From Heterobasidion occidentale (Eukaryota; Basidiomycota; Agaricomycetes; Russulales; Bondarzewiaceae), in contig JBCAQO010000006.1 in assembly GCA_039111635.1 (NCBI GenBank), positions 930,001 to 994,000 of the forward strand: a stretch of DNA of 64,000 nucleotides, given 5' to 3'. Positions within the stretch are counted from its first letter, which is position 1; every line of letters starts with the position of its first letter. The translations under genes and the position numbers were made by a program. Below are positions 61,746 through 64,000 of this stretch, piece after piece. Below the pieces are notes generated by a model that was not told where the DNA came from, searched no databases, and saw only the letters and a list, made by a program, of their open reading frames with translations.

Positions 61746-62878
61746 ATGAGCGAGTACTGGGTCTCGAAGAAACGCTACTTCTGCAAGTACTGCGACATCT
61801 ACATCACAGATGATGCGCCATCCAGACAGCAGCACGAAAATGGTCTCCGGCATCAAGGAAACAAGGATCGCTTCGTCCGTGGTCTTTACAAGGCTGGAGA
61901 GAAGCGCAAGAAGGATCTAGAAGAGGAGAAGAGGGAGATGGCGAGGATCGAGCAGGTGGGTCTTTCCTCATCTTATTCCTGCTTGGGACTCATGGCACAT
62001 TCTGTGCATAGGCTGCGCAAGCGGCTTTCTCGCAGGATGTAGGCGCTGGGTACGCCAAGCCGATTACATCGCACACACCTACACCCAGCGTAGCATCATC
62101 GAGTCGGAAGCCAGTCCCAAGAGCAGGAGGCGTATTCGCTGACTACTCGACGGCAGAGTCACTCGGTTATACAGACCCAGACCTTGAACGCGCGCTCGCC
62201 GAGGCGGGACGGCGGCAGCAGCAGGGGTTCGTGGGGGAGTGGCAGATTATCCAGAATACGACACCACCAATACCGGCTCATCTCGGGGAGCAGCCAGCTG
62301 AGGACATGAAGCCGGGGGCGGAGCCAGCAGAGGGAAGCAATAAACGCCCGGCAGAGGAGCCGTTGGACGAAGAGGATGAGCACCGGTGGAAGTTGAGGAA
62401 GAAGACGGTGAGTGTGGGGTTAGGAGAAATATATGACCCAGGTATCATCGCGATCAAGGTCAAGCCAAAGAAAGAGGAGCCCAAAGACGATTCGGGCGTA
62501 TTGCGAGGCAAGGGAGCCTTGGGCGGCGATGCAATTGGTATCAAGGCGGGGACAGGAGAGACCGGCCCAAAGGCCAGTGCGATGCCTAGGTGGACATCCG
62601 TAAAGTGGAAGAAGACAGGTGTTGCTGAGGCCGATGGTGACGCTGGGGTACCTTCTGCCTCTGAAGAGAATGCGGTTCCAGACTCTGATAATTCTCCGGA
62701 TTCAGAGACAGCTGATGCTAATGGTGAGGCAAAGGAGGAGCCTAACGAGGGCGCGCTCGAACCTTTGGTCAAAGAGGAGAGTGTAACAGCAGCATCTACT
62801 GCACGTGGGGGCAACTTGTTCAAAAAACGCAGAATACCCATCGCGGCTGGTGCTGGACGACGAGGAAGGACTTTTTGA
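61746..62878 (+). CDS. WBP4/FBP21-like splicing factor with U1-C-type zinc finger
   Basis: Two exons, 61746-61955 and 62012-62878, give 359 codons. The N-terminus MSEYWVSKKRYFCKYCDIYITDDAPSRQQHENGLRHQGN is a U1-C/matrin-type C2H2 finger (Cys-x2-Cys, then His-x5-His), and a Lys/Glu-rich helix follows. Other recognisable blocks are FADYSTAESLGYTDPD, KLRKKTVSVGLGEIYDPG and a basic NLFKKRRIP tail. WBP4 joins the spliceosome at the pre-catalytic B complex and contacts U1/U2 factors in the nucleus. No clear WW domain is visible, so this is the WW-less fungal form. GTGAGT at 62408 inside exon 2 looks like a donor, but the sequence there is conserved coding sequence. Confidence 0.85.
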
Positions 62879-63174
62879 GGGACATTGCTCACATCGTTTT
62901 GTATGTCATATTGTAACGATAATCGACGGTGCTTCATACGCGCACGAAATGGATTGGACACCGGTAATGCTTCCCTTCCGCCCAACATTCTCAAATATAC
63001 ATATGCCTTGCTTCCCAGTGTTACGCACAATCGAGAGGATCTGTTGCGATGCTTCCATTCCACCAGATTCGCTGAAAACAGAAACAGAACGGTCCAGAAA
63101 ATTTAAGCGTATAATACAATGTTATCAAACAAGACAGATCATAAAAGAAAGTATAATCCATCACACATCACACC

Positions 63175-64000
63175 TCAAGCAGTGGCAGCAATTGGCCGAG
63201 GCATAGAGGCCTGTCGCAAACCTGGTACTTCCGTCGCGGCGTCCATGGTATTATTGATGTCAAGCCCCACTTGAAGCTTTACAGCGCGACACTCAGCCAC
63301 GAAGTCCGTGAACATCTGCACACAGGGATCGTATAAGCCAAGATCAACGGGAAGTATACGACTTCGTACCTCGATGGTGTCGAGTGGTCCGCCGGCACTC
63401 TCCGGGTGGAACTGCACGCCCCAAACGCGCTTCCCAGATTCTGCAGTCGACTTGATTCCTTCGACAGACGAATCGTTGCAGTTAATGAAGAACGGCTCCC
63501 AGCCCTGTGGGAAAGGATCTTGAAGTTTCAGAGCATACTGGTGATTTTGACTGAATTCGACGTCAGAGCTTGTCACGATAGATGTGAAAAAGGAGGGTGA
63601 GGCGCACCTGGTCACATAGACGCGTCCAGCCTTGATAGATCCGGACGAAGCCAATGCCAATACGGGCTGATTGTGCCCACGATTTCCGAACGTCATCCGG
63701 TAGGCATCGAGCCCCGCAGCCATACCGATGATCTGGTGACCCATGCAGATGCCAAAGATCGGTTTGGTCCACTCAGCCAGCGTCTGTCGCAACTTCAACG
63801 CGGCGTCCCAGCACTGCTGCGGGTCGCCTGGTCCATTCGACAAAAACAGCCCATCGAACTGGTCCCGGACGCTGTTGAAATCGAAGTTCCACGGCATGAC
63901 TGTGACAGCAGCGCCACGACGGACGAGCGAGCGCAGGATGTTGGCCTTCGCGCCAAAGTCGAGAACAGCGATCTTGACGTCGCCGGTGGGGTTAAGTACG
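63175..64000 (-). CDS. CPA1: Carbamoyl-phosphate synthase, arginine-specific small (glutaminase) subunit, partial
   Basis: Only the 3' part lies in the window: exons 64000-63608 (open at the 5' end), 63550-63370 and 63315-63175. The class I glutamine amidotransferase domain shows DFGAKANILRSLVRRG, LSNGPGDPQQC, the nucleophile Cys in FGICMGHQIIG and the His-Glu pair in WGVQFHPESAGGPLDT. The subunit takes ammonia from glutamine for carbamoyl phosphate made by the large subunit, feeding arginine synthesis, usually in mitochondria. The small subunit ends soon after this domain, so it is a separate CPA1 and not the fused pyrimidine enzyme. The start codon and any regulatory upstream reading frame lie beyond 64000. 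It converges on the WBP4-like gene 296 bases away. Confidence 0.92.
   Translation of the reverse strand, partial: VLNPTGDVKIAVLDFGAKANILRSLVRRGAAVTVMPWNFDFNSVRDQFDGLFLSNGPGDPQQCWDAALKLRQTLAEWTKPIFGICMGHQIIGMAAGLDAYRMTFGNRGHNQPVLALASSGSIKAGRVYVTRCASPSFFTSIVTSSDVEFSQNHQYALKLQDPFPQGWEPFFINCNDSSVEGIKSTAESGKRVWGVQFHPESAGGPLDTIEVRSRILPVDLGLYDPCVQMFTDFVAECRAVKLQVGLDINNTMDAATEVPGLRQASMPRPIAATA

Noticed and set aside
62408..62435. A possible intron in the WBP4-like exon 2 starting at GTGAGT
   Set aside because: The residues coded there belong to a conserved block and the frame continues uninterrupted.
62278..63063. A 261-codon minus-strand frame opposite the WBP4-like gene
   Set aside because: It is an antisense shadow of conserved coding sequence on the plus strand.

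Overview
The window is nuclear DNA from a filamentous basidiomycete, most likely an agaricomycete mushroom or polypore. The evidence is genes packed on both strands, broken by many introns of about 45-70 nt with GT-AG ends, exons as small as 12-17 nt, and gene families typical of that group (CMAS-type methyltransferase, Tri5-type terpene synthase, sedolisin, caspase-fold protein). I see no bacterial-style operons, transposons, CRISPR arrays, tRNA or rRNA genes. I rebuilt 25 protein genes by hand-splicing. In most, the exon lengths sum to a whole number of codons, which is an internal check on the model.

Layout. 1-5.1 kb: a very GC-rich block with an ELL-type elongation factor (+) and a small coiled-coil protein (+). 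5.5-12 kb: a secreted sedolisin (-) and a SAM methyltransferase (-). 12.3-24.2 kb: TOP3 (+), a Dal5-type transporter (+) and the spliceosome subunit SF3b3/RSE1 (+). 24.5-29.6 kb: glutamate-cysteine ligase (-) and ATG6/Beclin (-). 30.8-38.5 kb: a caspase-fold protein (+), DNA polymerase kappa (+) and TEF1 (+). 38.9-43.9 kb: an RraA-like protein (-), a VanZ-like membrane protein (+) and a probable mitochondrial membrane protein (+). 44.2-49.4 kb: a sesquiterpene-type synthase (-), a gene-poor stretch with one candidate 52-residue secreted peptide (-), and TIM17 (-). 49.6-57.3 kb: a zf-4CXXC_R1 nuclear protein (+), the SWIM protein Sws1/ZSWIM7 (-), an alpha/beta hydrolase (-) and TRM11 (+). 57.7-64 kb: an FLVCR-like transporter (-), a WBP4-like splicing factor (+) and the 3' part of CPA1 (-), which runs off the window.

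Most genes are housekeeping functions with no shared pathway. Loose themes are genome maintenance (TOP3, POLK, SWS1), splicing (SF3b3, WBP4-like) and mitochondria (TIM17, the Mmc1-like protein). I do not see a coherent new multi-gene system.

The most unusual property of the window is that six otherwise well-conserved genes carry single-base reading-frame breaks, nearly all at short homopolymers or triplet repeats. This looks more like residual sequencing error than biology, but the caspase-fold gene has two breaks plus altered residues beside its catalytic Cys and could be decaying. Other points of interest are three GC-AG introns, an unexplained 57-bp in-frame insert in SF3b3, and the candidate small secreted peptide.
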